Under the pieces are notes generated by a model, which had not been told where the DNA came from, ran no database searches, and saw nothing but the letters and a program-made list of their open reading frames with translations. From Candidatus Lachnoclostridium stercoravium (GTDB taxonomy: Bacteria > Bacillota > Clostridia > Lachnospirales > Lachnospiraceae), in NCBI GenBank assembly GCA_019118365.1, contig DWZA01000020.1, forward strand, positions 1 through 64,000: DNA of 64,000 bases, read 5' to 3'. A program made the position numbers and the translations under genes. Positions 53,785-62,463 of this stretch are shown piece by piece; position 1 is the stretch's first letter, and every line of letters begins with the position of its first letter.

Positions 53785-54105
53785 AGTACCTGATTATGTG
53801 TGAAGGCCCAAACGAGCTTGAAATTATCCGAATGCTGCTGGAACATGATAAATTGATCCTTACAGCGGACGATCTGCTGAACTTGGTGCCTTACCATGCA
53901 AGGCAGATCGGAAATAATGCGGCTGTAAAGGCTGCGCTGAACCTGTATCACGGAGATGTAGGCGTACTAAGAATTGGTGATAAGTTAAACGATGAACTGA
54001 AGATTCCGAGAGGGTATAAAGAAAAAATACACGATCAAGAGGTATAAGAAGCTGAAAGGAAAACAACAGAAAGATGAGTATTATCTTGCGGATTTATTGA
54101 AATAG
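53781..54105 (+). pseudogene. Partner of the ATPase, internally deleted and frameshifted
   Basis: The first 84 residues read MKYLIMCEGPNELEIIRMLL and onwards, a Toprim-like start (strand, then CEGPNE acidic turn, then helix) as expected for a small effector partner of an SMC-like ATPase. The frame ends at 54047. In the next frame (54043-54105) the sequence YKKLKGKQQKDEYYLADLLK and a stop follow, which looks like the true C-terminal end. The middle of the protein is missing between them. I infer an internal deletion with a frameshift. The ATPase probably has no functional partner. Confidence 0.7.
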
Positions 54106-54153
54106 CAGAAAGCAACTGAGGAAAATCTGTTACTTGATCCGACCAGATAATAT

Positions 54154-54202
54154 GAAAGCTCCCTGCCTGCTATGAAAAGCAGTTCAGAGAGCTTTCTTTT
54201 TG
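54154..54202 (+). terminator. Terminator after the ATPase pair
   Basis: GAAAGCTC (54154-54161) pairs with GAGCTTTC (54189-54196), inner CTGC/GCAG, then TTTTTGG. Confidence 0.8.
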
Positions 54203-54207
54203 GAAGA

Positions 54208-55380
54208 TCATACCCGGTATTTTTCTACCACGTCCATATCCAGCTCGATCCCCAGTCCGGGTTTCTGCGGAACGATATAATTCATTTCGCCGTCGCACTG
54301 GATCGGCTCCGCCAGCAGTTCCGTTCTCAGGGGATTGTAGTTTTCCTCTGACTCGATGAACGGCACATTTGGCAGGGAGGCGGCAAAATGGACGTTTGCC
54401 GCGGTGAGCACTGCGGAGAAGAAAGTATGAGGAGTGAAAAGCTTATTGTAAGCGATGGACAGGGCGGCGATCCTGCGGCACTCCGTAAAGCCGCCGCTCC
54501 AGCCCAGGTTGGCCTGCACTACGTCCAGAGCCTTCTTATCAAGGAGTTCCTTGAACCGGGCCAGCCCCTGCTCGGATTCGCAGCCTGCCACGCGGGTGCG
54601 CTTTAAGCCTGCGGCGATCTTGGCGTAGCCCTCGATATCGTCGGAGCGGGACGGCTCCTCGATCCAGTAGATATCGTATTCATCAAAATATTTCTCAGCA
54701 GCTAAAACAGCGTCCACATCCCAGGTGCAGTTCATATCCAGCATCAGGACCCCGTCTTTTCCAATGGTTTCCCGGACTGCCTTTACCCGCTTCATGTCTT
54801 CTTCAAAAGAAATGGTGAAATCTCCCTTGCGCACATAGCGGTGAGGCATCTGGATGTTGTTTAAACAGCGGCCTACCTTCATTTTAAAGGCAGTGTAGCC
54901 TTTTTTCATGTAGCCTTCCATTTCCCTTTTTAAGTCGTCCACAGACTTGCCCGGCGCGTAAAAACCTGCGCTGGCATAGCCCCTTACCTTATCCCTGCAT
55001 GCGCCTAAGAGGCGATACAGAGGGAGGCCGGCCGCTTTTCCGGTAATATCCCACAGAGCGATATCAATGCCGCTGATAGCGCCCATAACAAGGCCTTTGC
55101 GGCCGTTGGCAAAATTGCTCCATACCATAGTCTCCCACAGACGTTCTATATCCAGAGGATCCTGGCCGATGAGGAGAGGCTTCAGCTGGTTTTCCACAAC
55201 GTCGGCCATAGCGCTCATGGAGGCGCCGAAGGTGGCGGATTCTCCCAGGCCGGTGATCCCCTCGTCCGTCTCTACCAGCACCAGAAAGGCCCCGCGGCAG
55301 GCACAGGCGGAACATCCGTCTGCGATAAAAGAATCATAGGGATATTTTAACTGTATGGTCTTGATGTCAGTAATCTTCAC
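54208..55380 (-). CDS. Mandelate racemase/muconate lactonizing enzyme family protein (enolase superfamily)
   Basis: 390 residues, capping domain followed by the barrel. Metal ligands are D215, E241 and E268 (LMLDMN, WIEEP, AGCESEQ). Base candidates are K166/K168 (FKMKVG) and H318 (FTPHTF). The Asp that normally pairs with this His in the VQxD motif is Asn (N291 in VVQANLGWSGG). The neighbouring TRAP transporter and GntR/FCD regulator suggest a sugar-acid dehydratase or epimerase. It is last in an operon dctP-dctQ-dctM-this gene. Substrate not determinable. Confidence 0.9.
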   Translation of the reverse strand: MKITDIKTIQLKYPYDSFIADGCSACACRGAFLVLVETDEGITGLGESATFGASMSAMADVVENQLKPLLIGQDPLDIERLWETMVWSNFANGRKGLVMGAISGIDIALWDITGKAAGLPLYRLLGACRDKVRGYASAGFYAPGKSVDDLKREMEGYMKKGYTAFKMKVGRCLNNIQMPHRYVRKGDFTISFEEDMKRVKAVRETIGKDGVLMLDMNCTWDVDAVLAAEKYFDEYDIYWIEEPSRSDDIEGYAKIAAGLKRTRVAGCESEQGLARFKELLDKKALDVVQANLGWSGGFTECRRIAALSIAYNKLFTPHTFFSAVLTAANVHFAASLPNVPFIESEENYNPLRTELLAEPIQCDGEMNYIVPQKPGLGIELDMDVVEKYRV

Positions 55381-55395
55381 AGCGCCATATACCTC

Positions 55396-56670
55396 CTATT
55401 TAAACAGATTCGGGATGATCAGGGACAGCGGCGGAACGAAGGTAACGATCATCAGATCCACTACCAGTACGGCGAAATAGATCAGCAGATATTTCATCAT
55501 GCCTTCGATCTTAACTTTAGCGCTGTCGCACACTACATAGAGGTTGACGCCTACAGGCGGAGTCATCATGCCGATAGCCAGGTTTGTCATCATGATGATA
55601 CCGAAATGGATCAGGTCGATGCCAAGGGTCTGTGCGATCGGAGCAAGGAGCGGAGCCAGGATGACCATAGCGGCGCCGGCTTCGCAGAAGCAGCCTACGA
55701 TCAGGAGCATGATATTGATCAGGATCAGGAATACGTATTTGCTGCTGGAGATTCCCAAGAAAGCGGCGGCCAGTGCCTGCGGGATCTGTTCTTTTGCCAG
55801 GATCCATCCGAAAATGGTGGAAGCGGACATGATCAGAAGAACAGTAGCCATGGTAAGCACAGAATCATAGAAGATCTTGTAAAGGTCTTTCAGTTTGATC
55901 TCGCGGTAAATGAACACGCCTACGATCAGGCCGTAGAACACAGCTACTACCGCGGCCTCTGTAGGAGTAAAGAAACCGCTGTAAATACCGCCCAGGATGA
56001 TCACAGGCATTAACACAGCCAGGATCGCTTCTTTAAAGGACTGAACGCGTTCTTTGCCCGTAGACTTTTTAGAAGGAATGAATCCCTGCTTTTTCGCCAA
56101 AATATGGGAAACTGCCATAAGCGTGGCGCAGATGAAAAGTCCTGGAAGAAAGCCTGCCATGAACAGATCGCCGATGGACTGCTCGGCGGCAACGCCGTAC
56201 TGGATCAGGCCGATGCTGGGCGGGATGATAACACCAAGCTCTGCGGAAGAAGCGATCGTCGCCGCAGCGAAGTTCCTGTCATAGTTGTGCTTAAGCATTT
56301 CCGGGATAATGATCGAGCCTACGGCGGCGGCAGTGGCCGCGCTGGAGCCGGAGATAGCGGCGAAAAAGGCGCAGGTGGCCACGGCTACCATAGCCAGGCC
56401 TCCTGGAATATGGCCTAAGAAGCTGTTGCATAAATTTACCAGCCTGCGGGAAATGCCGCCGGCGCTCATCAGGTTTCCGGCTAAAACGAAAAACGGGATA
56501 GCTAAAAGAGTGAAGCTTCCGGTTCCGGAAAACATCCTCTGGATGATGATGGAAAGATTCGTGCCGCCGTCCGCCACTAAAGCCAGGGCGGAAGAACCGG
56601 CCAGTACAAAGGCGATGGGAACCCCTAAAAACAGCAGGGCTACCATGCTTATGAATAATACGGCTGTCAT
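55396..56670 (-). CDS. TRAP transporter large permease DctM
   Basis: 424 residues, 11-12 membrane helices, family segments AVLFISMVALLFLGVPIAFVLAGSSALAL, the SSAATAAAVGSIIIPEML helical hairpin, ELGVIIPPSIGLIQYGV and GMMTPPVGVNLYV near the end, which line the transport site. Uses sodium to drive uptake of the acid bound by DctP. Overlaps DctQ by 4 nt. Confidence 0.96.
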   Translation of the reverse strand: MTAVLFISMVALLFLGVPIAFVLAGSSALALVADGGTNLSIIIQRMFSGTGSFTLLAIPFFVLAGNLMSAGGISRRLVNLCNSFLGHIPGGLAMVAVATCAFFAAISGSSAATAAAVGSIIIPEMLKHNYDRNFAAATIASSAELGVIIPPSIGLIQYGVAAEQSIGDLFMAGFLPGLFICATLMAVSHILAKKQGFIPSKKSTGKERVQSFKEAILAVLMPVIILGGIYSGFFTPTEAAVVAVFYGLIVGVFIYREIKLKDLYKIFYDSVLTMATVLLIMSASTIFGWILAKEQIPQALAAAFLGISSSKYVFLILINIMLLIVGCFCEAGAAMVILAPLLAPIAQTLGIDLIHFGIIMMTNLAIGMMTPPVGVNLYVVCDSAKVKIEGMMKYLLIYFAVLVVDLMIVTFVPPLSLIIPNLFK

Positions 56671-57149
56671 TGTGTATCCTCCTTCGTGAAGTTCAGATAG
56701 GTAGAGATCAATGTATTAATAAGCATAAATACAGATCCTACTGGTATGGATGCGTACATCATGCCCATGGATAATTTTAAGATCGGCGTTGTCTGCGTCC
56801 ATATCTGGGCGGACGTGCGGAAACCTACTACGATGAGGAAGATCAGAAGAATGGAAGTAACGATGCTTATGATAACGGTAAGTCCCTTTAAAAGTTTTTT
56901 AGGAACGATCATAAACAGGATCTCCAAACCTACCAAGGATCCCTTCCTGACGCACAGGGCGGAGCCTAAGAACGTGCTCCAGATCAGCAGGTATTTTGAA
57001 AGTTCCTCGCTCCACGGAATGGAGGCATGCACCAGGCGGAAGACCACCTGGGCAAATACTACGGCTGACATGACTGCCAGCATGATGATAACGACAAAGC
57101 CTAAAAAGCTGTTTACCGCTTTATCGAATTTTCTTACTGCGTTGTTCAT
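56667..57149 (-). CDS. TRAP transporter small permease DctQ
   Basis: 160 residues, four helices; starts NNAVRKFDKAVNSFLGFVVIIMLAVMSAVVFAQVVFR and contains the conserved SIPWSEELSKYLLIWSTFLGSALCVRKG. Start at 57149 follows AAGGAGG; an earlier frame start lies within the DctP end and is not used. Partner of DctM. Confidence 0.95.
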   Translation of the reverse strand: MNNAVRKFDKAVNSFLGFVVIIMLAVMSAVVFAQVVFRLVHASIPWSEELSKYLLIWSTFLGSALCVRKGSLVGLEILFMIVPKKLLKGLTVIISIVTSILLIFLIVVGFRTSAQIWTQTTPILKLSMGMMYASIPVGSVFMLINTLISTYLNFTKEDTQ

Positions 57150-57168
57150 AGCTGCCTCCTTTTTTGGC

Positions 57169-58248
57169 TTACTGAGCTGCTGCCTGGATCTTGTCGATGA
57201 TATCGCCGAACTGAGAGTCGTATTTCTCATAAACAGGCTGTACAGCCTCGATGAACGGAGCTTTGTCTACTTCATTTACTTCCATAAGGCCCTCTAAGTT
57301 TTCCAGCATGGTGGAAAGCTCTTCTCCAGCCAGCTCTCTTTCATATTCCACAGATTTCTTTAACGCATCTTCTACGATCACCTGCTGCTCCGGGCTCAGC
57401 TTGTTCCATGTGATCTCGCTCATCATGATCGGGCATACCGGATAGAAATGCTCGGTAAGGGAGAGATACTTCTGAACCTCATAGAAGCGGGAGTTGTAAA
57501 TGGTGAACAGCGGGTTCTCCTGCCCGTCTACCGCGCCGGTCTGCAGGGCTGTGAACAGCTCGGAGAAGCTCATGGATACGGCATCCATTCCCAGAGCGCC
57601 GAGAGCGTCTACGCATACGGAGCTTTCCAGCGTGCGGACGCGGATCCCCTGGCAGTCTTCCGGAGTTACGATCGGGCGGACGGAATTGGTCATGCTGCGG
57701 AAGCCCAGATCATAGGTACCGAAAACCTTGATCCCGGAGCTTTCCAGATTGGAGAAGATCTCCTGGCCTACTTCGCCGTCCAGAACTTCGAAGGCCTGCT
57801 CCCGGCTCTCGAACAGATACGGCATATTGAATACGTCCATAGCCGGGTCGAATCCGCTTAAGGCGGAAGCAACGGCAACCGTAATGTCCATGGTTCCCAT
57901 CTGAAGACCCTCCACAGATTCGCGCTCATCTCCGAGAGTTCCGTTTGGAGAAACGGATACGGTGATGGAACCGCCGGAGGCTTCTTCTACAAGATCCTTA
58001 AAATAAAGGGCTGCTTTCTGGTAAGGATGGCCTTCCGCCTGTCCGTGTCCGAAAGACAGTTCAATAGGATCCCCCACAGGAGCTTTGGCTTCGCCGCTGT
58101 CAGAAGCTTCGCTGTCAGAGCTTCCGGCAGCAGCTTCCTGAGAAGTTTCCGGCGCCGCCGTTGTGGCTGTTTCCTGGCTTCCTCCGCATCCTGCCAGACA
58201 GGAGATCGCTAATACAGTTGCTAAAGCTACGTTGATCTTTTTGTACAT
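57169..58248 (-). CDS. TRAP transporter substrate-binding lipoprotein DctP
   Basis: 359 residues. Lipobox CLAGC with Cys21 and an Ala/Ser/Glu-rich linker to about 55, then the DctP fold: ELSFGHGQAEGHPYQKAALYFKDLV, SVSPNGTLGDERESVEGLQMGTMDITV, MPYLFESREQAFEVL and the carboxylate-binding arginine in GIRVRTLES. GAVDGQENPLFTI is also typical. Catches an organic acid outside. First gene of the minus-strand operon; divergent from the GntR gene. Lipid anchoring suits a Gram-positive cell. Confidence 0.96.
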   Translation of the reverse strand: MYKKINVALATVLAISCLAGCGGSQETATTAAPETSQEAAAGSSDSEASDSGEAKAPVGDPIELSFGHGQAEGHPYQKAALYFKDLVEEASGGSITVSVSPNGTLGDERESVEGLQMGTMDITVAVASALSGFDPAMDVFNMPYLFESREQAFEVLDGEVGQEIFSNLESSGIKVFGTYDLGFRSMTNSVRPIVTPEDCQGIRVRTLESSVCVDALGALGMDAVSMSFSELFTALQTGAVDGQENPLFTIYNSRFYEVQKYLSLTEHFYPVCPIMMSEITWNKLSPEQQVIVEDALKKSVEYERELAGEELSTMLENLEGLMEVNEVDKAPFIEAVQPVYEKYDSQFGDIIDKIQAAAQ

Positions 58249-58325
58249 TTTTCATTTTCCCCTTTCAAATATTTGACATATTTTGTATATTTTTATGATA
58301 GCACGGCTTTTTTTAAAAGAAAAAG

Positions 58326-58345
58326 GATGTATCTTGTATACATCA
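58326..58345. promoter_or_regulatory. Candidate GntR/FCD operator in the divergent gap
   Basis: ATGTATCTTGTATACATCAT contains TTGTATACAT, with a perfect TGTATACA core, as expected for FadR/GntR-type FCD regulators. A second TTTTGTATATTTTTATGAT stretch lies between it and dctP. Probably used by the regulator at 58492 to control the TRAP operon and itself. Confidence 0.6.
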
Positions 58346-58491
58346 TAAATATCATTTTCATACATTTTTGTCTGGAAGAGCTAATTCTTTTGTGTTAGAA
58401 TAGGGATGGATACAGAATGGAGCAGATAGTCTTAAGACACAGGACTGCCGCCAGGCGGCAGGAGATTTATACAGTATTGGACAGATAAGAA

Positions 58492-59145
58492 ATGAACGTG
58501 AATTTAAAGAACAAAGCATATCAGATCATAAAAGACCGGATTATGACCTGCGAGTACAAACCGAATACATTTTTAAACGAGGCGTCCCTGATCCAGGAAA
58601 TCGATGCCAGCCGTACGCCCATCCGCGAGGCGCTAAACAAGCTGGAGCAGGAGGGCTTTGTCCAGATCATCCCCAAGAAAGGCGTGATGGTCACAGGGCT
58701 TACCCTCCAGGAGATCAACCAGACTTTCGAAGCAAGGATCCTTCTGGAACCTTTTATCATAGCCAATTATATGTCCGCTCTGGACGACGGGATGCTGAAG
58801 GATATGCAGATACAGACGGAAAAGCTTCTCCAGGCAGAGCCGTCCCCGCCGGATTTCTGCCGGCTGGACGACGAGTTCCACCGCAAGATCAGCGCCGCCT
58901 GCCCCAATAAGTATTTTACAGAGATGCTCGCCCATATTTACGATCAGAACCAGCGGATCCGGCTTTTCTCCGGAAAAGATCTGTGGAAGCGCCACATAGA
59001 GGCCCATAAAGAGCATCTGGAGCTTATCCACTACATAAGAAACGGGCAGAAAGACGAAGCGGTGGCAGCCCTTACCCATCATCTCATTAAATCCAAAGAG
59101 GCGGCCATCAAAACCCTGATCGAAAAACAGATCCCTGTGGTCTGA
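58492..59145 (+). CDS. GntR family regulator, FCD (FadR) type
   Basis: 217 residues. N-terminal winged helix with NKAYQIIKDRIMTCEYKPNTFLNEASL and DASRTPIREALNKLEQEGFVQIIPKKGVMV, then an all-helical FCD domain with metal/ligand residues in DDEFHRKISAACPN and KEHLELIHYIRNG. Divergent from dctP; very likely senses the transported acid or a breakdown product and represses the TRAP/enolase-superfamily operon. Confidence 0.94.
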   Translation: MNVNLKNKAYQIIKDRIMTCEYKPNTFLNEASLIQEIDASRTPIREALNKLEQEGFVQIIPKKGVMVTGLTLQEINQTFEARILLEPFIIANYMSALDDGMLKDMQIQTEKLLQAEPSPPDFCRLDDEFHRKISAACPNKYFTEMLAHIYDQNQRIRLFSGKDLWKRHIEAHKEHLELIHYIRNGQKDEAVAALTHHLIKSKEAAIKTLIEKQIPVV

Positions 59146-59174
59146 CAGGGAGAATATACAGCAGTTTAAAGGAT

Positions 59175-59227
59175 AGATCCGTTTTTCAGATAAACATAAG
59201 AGGTTTGGCTGGAAAACGGATCTTTTG
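59175..59227 (+). terminator. Terminator after GntR gene
   Basis: AGATCCGTTTTTC pairs with GAAAACGGATCT followed by TTTT. Confidence 0.75.
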
Positions 59228-59272
59228 GCAGGAGAGATCAGAGATCCGGCGGAAAGGAGCGATGGGTTAAAA

Positions 59273-60943
59273 ATGGGAATTTATTTGAACAGTACAAGCG
59301 CGTATAATCTGTTTCGGGAAGATTTTTCTCTGACATATTACGTAGATAAGACAGACATTCTTGGCGAACTGGTACCTTTGATCCAGCTGAAACAAAGTGC
59401 GGATGAAGAAAGCGGCGCCGCAGCGGGAAAAGGCCCAAAGTATGTGGCGATCACAAGGCCGCGGCGTTTTGGAAAGACAGTTATGGCCAATATGATCGCC
59501 GCTTATTTCGGAAAAGGAGCGGACAGCCATAAAGAGTTTGATACGTTAAAGGTATCCAGATATCCCTGGTATAAGGAACATTTAAACCAGCATAATGTGA
59601 TCCGTATAGTATTTAATGAGATGCCAAGGGACTGCGCGTCCTATGAGCCTTACATTGACCGTATCCAGGACCTGCTGATCGACGATCTGACGATAGCCTA
59701 TCCGAACGCACGGATCCGGGAAAGCGACGCAGTGTGGGATGCGCTGACGAAAGTTCATGAATACTGCGGCGGCGAAAAATTTATTTTTATCCTGGATGAA
59801 TGGGATTATATCTATCATCAGGATTTTGCGACAAATAAAGAGAAAGAGAGTTTTACGAAATTCCTCAGTAATCTGCTGAAAGATAAAGCATATGTGGAAC
59901 TGGCGTATATGACAGGGATCCTTCCTATTGCGAAATACTCCAGCGGATCGGAATTGAATATGTTTTTTGAGTATTCAATGGCAACAAGAGCAAAGTACAG
60001 CGAGTATTTTGGCTTTACGGACGAAGACGTTGACAGACTGTTTGAAAAATACCTGGTGAAAGAACAGGATTCCCAGGTAACAAGAGAAGGACTGAAACTT
60101 TGGTACGACGGATACCAGACTGCGGGCGGAGAGAGACTTTATAATCCAAGATCCGTAGTCGGAGCGTTAAGCGATAATCAGTTGGGCAGTTATTGGACCA
60201 GTTCCGGGCCGTACGATGAGCTCTTTTACTATATCGGGGCGAATGTGGATGCAGTAAAAGACGACGTGGCATTGATGGTAGCGGATAATCCGGTGCCGGC
60301 AAAGATCCAGGAATATGCGGCTACGTCAATGGAATTAAAAACAAGAGACGAGATATTCTCGGCAATGGTGGTCTATGGGTTCCTGAACTACGAAAACGGC
60401 TGCGTCTCGATCCCCAATAAGGAGCTGATGGATAAATTTACCGAGGTGGTTCAGCAGGAGCCTTCTATGGGGAATGTTTATAAACTGGCAAAAGAATCTG
60501 GCCGAATGCTTGCGGCAACGAAAGCGGGAGACACAAAAACTATGTCAGAGCTGATGGAATATGCCCATAATACCCACAGCCCTATGCAGGTTTACAGCAA
60601 TGAAGCCGAGCTGGCGTCGATTCTCAGATGGGTATATCTGAAGGCGCTGGATTATTATCGGATTGAACGGGAAGACAAGGCAGGCGTAGGTTATGTGGAT
60701 CTCATTTTCTATCCGTTTATTAAGAGCGACGACGCCATTATCATCGGACTGAAGGTGAATCATACAGCTGATGAAGCAATCCAACAGATTAAAGACAGAA
60801 AATATGCGCTGCGCTTTGAAGGAAAGTTTGGAGAACGTCCAGAATATACAGGGCGGATCCTGGCAGTTGGGATCGCTTATCATAAAGATGATGAGAAGAA
60901 GCGTCATGAATGTAAGGTAGAAGTCCTGCGGGAGAAAATATAA
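59273..60943 (+). CDS. AAA-ATPase-like / PD-(D/E)XK nuclease (DUF1703) protein with altered nuclease motif
   Basis: 556 residues. N-terminal AAA-ATPase-like domain (PF09820 type) with FSLTYYVDKTDIL and the P-loop-like TRPRRFGKT at 61-69, ILDEWDYI as Walker B; C-terminal PDDEXK_9/DUF1703 domain near 470-556. The nuclease core reads D476 in GYVDLIFYP and IIIGLK at 490-494, where the family has E in an ELK-type motif; G492 replaces it by a single-base change (GGA for GAA). These proteins are common in Bacteroides and Clostridia, with unknown role. ATG 59273 is used; AAAGGAG is rather far (14 nt) upstream. Confidence 0.85.
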   Translation: MGIYLNSTSAYNLFREDFSLTYYVDKTDILGELVPLIQLKQSADEESGAAAGKGPKYVAITRPRRFGKTVMANMIAAYFGKGADSHKEFDTLKVSRYPWYKEHLNQHNVIRIVFNEMPRDCASYEPYIDRIQDLLIDDLTIAYPNARIRESDAVWDALTKVHEYCGGEKFIFILDEWDYIYHQDFATNKEKESFTKFLSNLLKDKAYVELAYMTGILPIAKYSSGSELNMFFEYSMATRAKYSEYFGFTDEDVDRLFEKYLVKEQDSQVTREGLKLWYDGYQTAGGERLYNPRSVVGALSDNQLGSYWTSSGPYDELFYYIGANVDAVKDDVALMVADNPVPAKIQEYAATSMELKTRDEIFSAMVVYGFLNYENGCVSIPNKELMDKFTEVVQQEPSMGNVYKLAKESGRMLAATKAGDTKTMSELMEYAHNTHSPMQVYSNEAELASILRWVYLKALDYYRIEREDKAGVGYVDLIFYPFIKSDDAIIIGLKVNHTADEAIQQIKDRKYALRFEGKFGERPEYTGRILAVGIAYHKDDEKKRHECKVEVLREKI

Positions 60944-61017
60944 GGTTTCATTTTTGTCGCTGTCGCGGCTAGCGTAGCCTGCCACTACATTATCAATGGT
61001 TGGATGGCGGCGATTAA

Positions 61018-61932
61018 ACGGTAGCCAGCCTGCTAGGCCGTATCATTGTGGAACATGAGCAGGAAGGAAGTCTACGTTCCGGCTATGGAAAGTCTGTTCT
61101 TCAGGAATTATCGAAGCGGCTTACAGGGGAATTTGGAAAAGGATTTTCGGTGCGGACGCTGCAGCAAATGAAAAAGTTTTATGTGACGTTTCCAAATACG
61201 AACGCACTGCGTTCGCAATTGACGTGGACGCACTATCGGCTTCTGCTATCCGTAGAAGACGAACAGGCGCGGAGGTGGTATATGGATGAGGCAGTCGCTT
61301 CTGCATGGTCAAGCCGTCAGTTGGAACGGCAGATTTCCACAATGTATTATGAGCGCCTTCTTGTAAGCAGGGAAAAGGAGTTAGTACAATCTGAAGCTAC
61401 TGAGTTGATGGCTCCGTTGATGGCACAGAACTTTATCAAGGATCCTTATGTGTTGGAATTTCTTGACTTAAAGAATTATCCTGCTCTACGGGAATCCGAT
61501 CTGGAGCAGGCGCTGCTTGACAAACTGCAGGAATTCCTGTTAGAGCTTGGCCGAGGATTCTGTTTCGTGGCAAGACAAAAGCTGATGCGATATGAGGATG
61601 ATGATTTCTATCTCGACCTCGTATTTTATCACAGCATTTTAAAATGCCATGTGCTGATTGACCTGAAAATAGGCAAGTTGACACATGGAGATATTGGGCA
61701 GATGGACAGCTATATCCGCATGTTTGACGCTCTTTACAAAAACGTAGACGATAACCCGACGATTGGTATTATCTTGTGTTCGCAGAAGAATGAGGCGATC
61801 GTAAAATATTCTGTATTGAATGATGCCAAGCAGATTTTTGCTTCCAAGTATCGGTTGGAATTGCCAACAGCAGAAGAACTGCAGCATGAGCTTGAATCCG
61901 AGCGGAAACGCATAGAGGAACAAGATGAGTAA
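61018..61932 (+). pseudogene. N-terminally truncated DUF1016 (YhcG/PDDEXK) nuclease
   Basis: From about 61018 the frame reads into GRIIVEHEQEG, which is the YWEIGRxIVExEQ region of DUF1016 proteins, but the preceding 30-50 residues and a proper start are lost (a stop lies at 61015). The rest is intact: GKGFSVRTLQQMKKFYVTFP, WTHYRLLLSVED, the C-terminal nuclease part DDFYLDLVFYH with D and VLIDLKIGKL, GDIGQMDSYIRMFD and GIILCSQKNE. A GTG at 61048 could start a shortened product, though no ribosome site is clear. Usually found in type I restriction loci, and an hsdR remnant follows 2 nt later. Confidence 0.75.
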
Positions 61933-61934
61933 GC

Positions 61935-62287
61935 ATGGCGGGATTTACGAATACAAAAGAAAACGGCCTTGAGGCCCTTATCGTAAAGTGGCTCGTAGAG
62001 TATAACGGTTATGAGAAAGGCAACAATGCCGACTATAGCAGGGAGTACGCCATTGACGAGATTTGCCATTATCATTGACGAGGATGGAAACACAAAACAT
62101 AAGCCTTTCCATGTATATAACATGAAGTGGGCAATTCAGGAAGGCTTTATTCTGGATGTGTTTCAGAACTACACGCCAACCAACAGTTTTTACAAATTGA
62201 TGAAGACCGTCGAAGACGACCCTATGTTTGACAAGAAGCGGGCGTCGAAGAAACTCCACAATTTTGTGGAGAGCGACAGCTATACCC
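61935..62287 (+). pseudogene. hsdR (type I restriction endonuclease subunit) remnant with internal deletion
   Basis: 61935-62078 encodes MAGFTNTKENGLEALIVKWL and NGYEKGNNADYSREYAIDE, the start of HsdR, then a stop. From about 62062 in the next frame comes KPFHVYNMKWAIQEGFILDV, QNYTPTNSFYKLMKTVEDDP and KKRASKKLHNFVES, which belongs to the helicase/middle part several hundred residues further on in HsdR. Everything between and after has gone. A complete HsdR is about 1000 residues. No hsdM or hsdS is in the window. Confidence 0.75.
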
Positions 62288-62458
62288 ATGGAGCAATGCA
62301 GCAATTTCCAGAGTTTCCTGTACCTGCGGGTTTAGCCTTTCCAGCCGTCCAATGGCAGAAGCATAACCATATACTTTTATAAAGTGTTCGATTCTGTGAA
62401 CATCCCCGCAGTCATAAGCAATCATTTTTTCGGCAATACATGCTGTTCTTTCTGTCAT
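62288..62458 (-). pseudogene. 5' fragment of an HD-domain phosphohydrolase
   Basis: MTERTACIAEKMIAYDCGDV then HRIEHFIKVYGYASAIGRLE and ETLEIAALLH is the start of small HD-family hydrolases, which normally continue as HDIGI. Here the sequence changes to GYSC at the join with the hsdR remnant, so it ends at the metal-binding HD pair. AAGGAG precedes the ATG. It starts 5 nt after the end of the GntR gene on the same strand and was once in its operon. Confidence 0.7.
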
Positions 62459-62463
62459 GGCAG

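Noticed and set aside
62011..62382. 123-codon open frame read as a new gene
   Set aside because: Its middle is plainly an HsdR internal segment and its end runs antisense into the HD fragment; it is a product of deletions.
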